DNA from: Flavobacteriaceae bacterium UBA3179
GTDB lineage: Bacteria; Bacteroidota; Bacteroidia; Flavobacteriales; Flavobacteriaceae
Assembly (NCBI GenBank): GCA_002364245.1
Contig: DEXR01000006.1
Span: 1 to 15,058, forward strand
DNA: 15,058 bases
Direction: 5' to 3'
Shown here: piece by piece, positions 14,685 to 15,058 of the stretch
Position numbering within the stretch: the first letter of the stretch is position 1
Layout of the letters: every line of letters starts with the position of its first letter
Position numbers and translations under genes: made by a program
Notes under the pieces: generated by a model
Database searches by the model: none
What the model saw: only the letters and a program-made list of their open reading frames with translations
What the model was told of the DNA's origin: nothing

Positions 14685-14701
14685 AAGGGACTGCTTCCCT
14701 T
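14685..14701. promoter_or_regulatory. Inverted repeat ahead of the MBL-fold gene
   Basis: AAGGGA, a 5-nt spacer, then TCCCTT form a 6-bp stem followed by a few T. It is 31 bp before the start of the plus-strand hydrolase gene, next to an imperfect -7-like TATTTTG (14706-14712), so it could overlap that promoter. Operator or hairpin roles are only inferred. Confidence 0.3.
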
Positions 14702-14732
14702 TTAGTATTTTGCACACTTTAAAATTCAAAAT

Positions 14733-15058
14733 ATGAAGTTGTACCCCATTGAATCTGGAAATTTTAAATTAGATGGTGGTGCTATGTTTGGAGTAGTGCC
14801 AAAATCTCTTTGGAACCGAACAAACCCCGCAGACAGTAATAATATGATCGATATGGCGGCTCGTTGCCTTCTTATTGAAAACGGAGACCGCTTAACACTT
14901 ATCGATACTGGAATGGGTAACAAGCAAAGTGAAAAATTCTTTGGGTATTATTACCAATGGGGAGACCATAGTATAGACAAATCTTTAAAAGAATACGGCT
15001 TTCATCGTGATGATATTACCGATGTTTTTATGACACATCTTCATTTTGATCATTGTGG
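14733..15058 (+). CDS. Metallo-beta-lactamase-fold hydrolase (5' part, runs off window)
   Basis: The first 108 codons are present. The product begins MKLYPIESGNFKLDGGAMFG and has the early strands of the MBL fold (CLLIENGDRLTLIDTGMG, 45-62, with the Asp/Thr-Gly turn). At the window edge it shows the metal-binding motif THLHFDHC (101-108), that is HxHxDH with His102, His104, Asp106 and His107. These residues bind the two zinc or iron ions in this superfamily. The family includes lactonases, glyoxalase II, RNases and many unassigned hydrolases; the N-terminal style (MFGVVPKSLWNR) resembles the AttM/quorum-quenching-like or PQQ-cluster branch, but substrate cannot be stated. It is divergent from the antiporter. 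Confidence 0.88.
   Translation, partial: MKLYPIESGNFKLDGGAMFGVVPKSLWNRTNPADSNNMIDMAARCLLIENGDRLTLIDTGMGNKQSEKFFGYYYQWGDHSIDKSLKEYGFHRDDITDVFMTHLHFDHC

Noticed and set aside
1..15058. A hidden novel defence, mobile or biosynthetic system
   Set aside because: Every sizeable open region belongs to a recognised housekeeping or envelope family. There are no repeat arrays, integrase or transposase genes, and no long uncharacterised operon.

Overview
The window looks like an ordinary chromosomal segment of a marine-type member of the Flavobacteriaceae (Bacteroidota). It is AT-rich. Upstream of many genes it carries the Bacteroidota promoter signature (TTG about 19 nt before TAnnTTTG), and Shine-Dalgarno sequences are mostly absent. 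Gene contents and neighbours are typical of flavobacteria: pdxA-yceD-rpmF-fabH-accB, rbfA next to a LolC/E-type permease, a carboxypeptidase-regulatory/outer-membrane-barrel protein, and small signal-peptide proteins. No rRNA, CRISPR array, insertion sequence, phage or plasmid gene was seen.

Layout. Positions 1-3554 (minus strand) hold a metabolic/ribosomal cluster read leftward: pdxA (vitamin B6), a DUF177/YceD protein, rpmF (L32) followed by a clear intrinsic terminator, then fabH and accB (start of fatty acid synthesis; accB runs off the window). Positions 3613-4203 carry ribE (riboflavin synthase), divergent from pdxA, with the two candidate -10-like boxes facing each other. At 4184-4423 lies a tiny secreted/membrane protein with a C-terminal sorting-signal look. 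A CAU-anticodon tRNA with a textbook promoter and a perfect 17-bp palindrome follows at 4599-4735. Then come mce (methylmalonyl-CoA epimerase, minus), rbfA plus a LolC/E-like permease (plus), and dusB (minus, with a fragment of what looks like a dispersed repeat in its leader). An 803-aa outer-membrane barrel protein (minus) is divergent from lepA (plus). A small Cys-containing lipoprotein (minus) follows, then a Na+/H+-type antiporter fused to an RCK domain (minus), and the first 108 codons of a metallo-beta-lactamase-fold hydrolase (plus) run off the right edge.

How the genes relate. Most are housekeeping: translation (rpmF, tRNA, rbfA, dusB, lepA, yceD), cofactors (pdxA, ribE), fatty acid start-up (fabH, accB), and propionate/methylmalonyl-CoA metabolism (mce). 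The rest concern the envelope: the permease, barrel protein, lipoprotein, antiporter and sorting-type mini-protein. I found no convincing new multi-gene system. The points worth a second look are small: face-to-face promoters at pdxA/ribE, the tRNA-side palindrome, a probable leaderless rbfA, palindromes in leaders, the sorting-signal mini-protein, and the repeat fragment at dusB. No stretch over 300 bases lacks a gene; the largest gap is 10427-10635.
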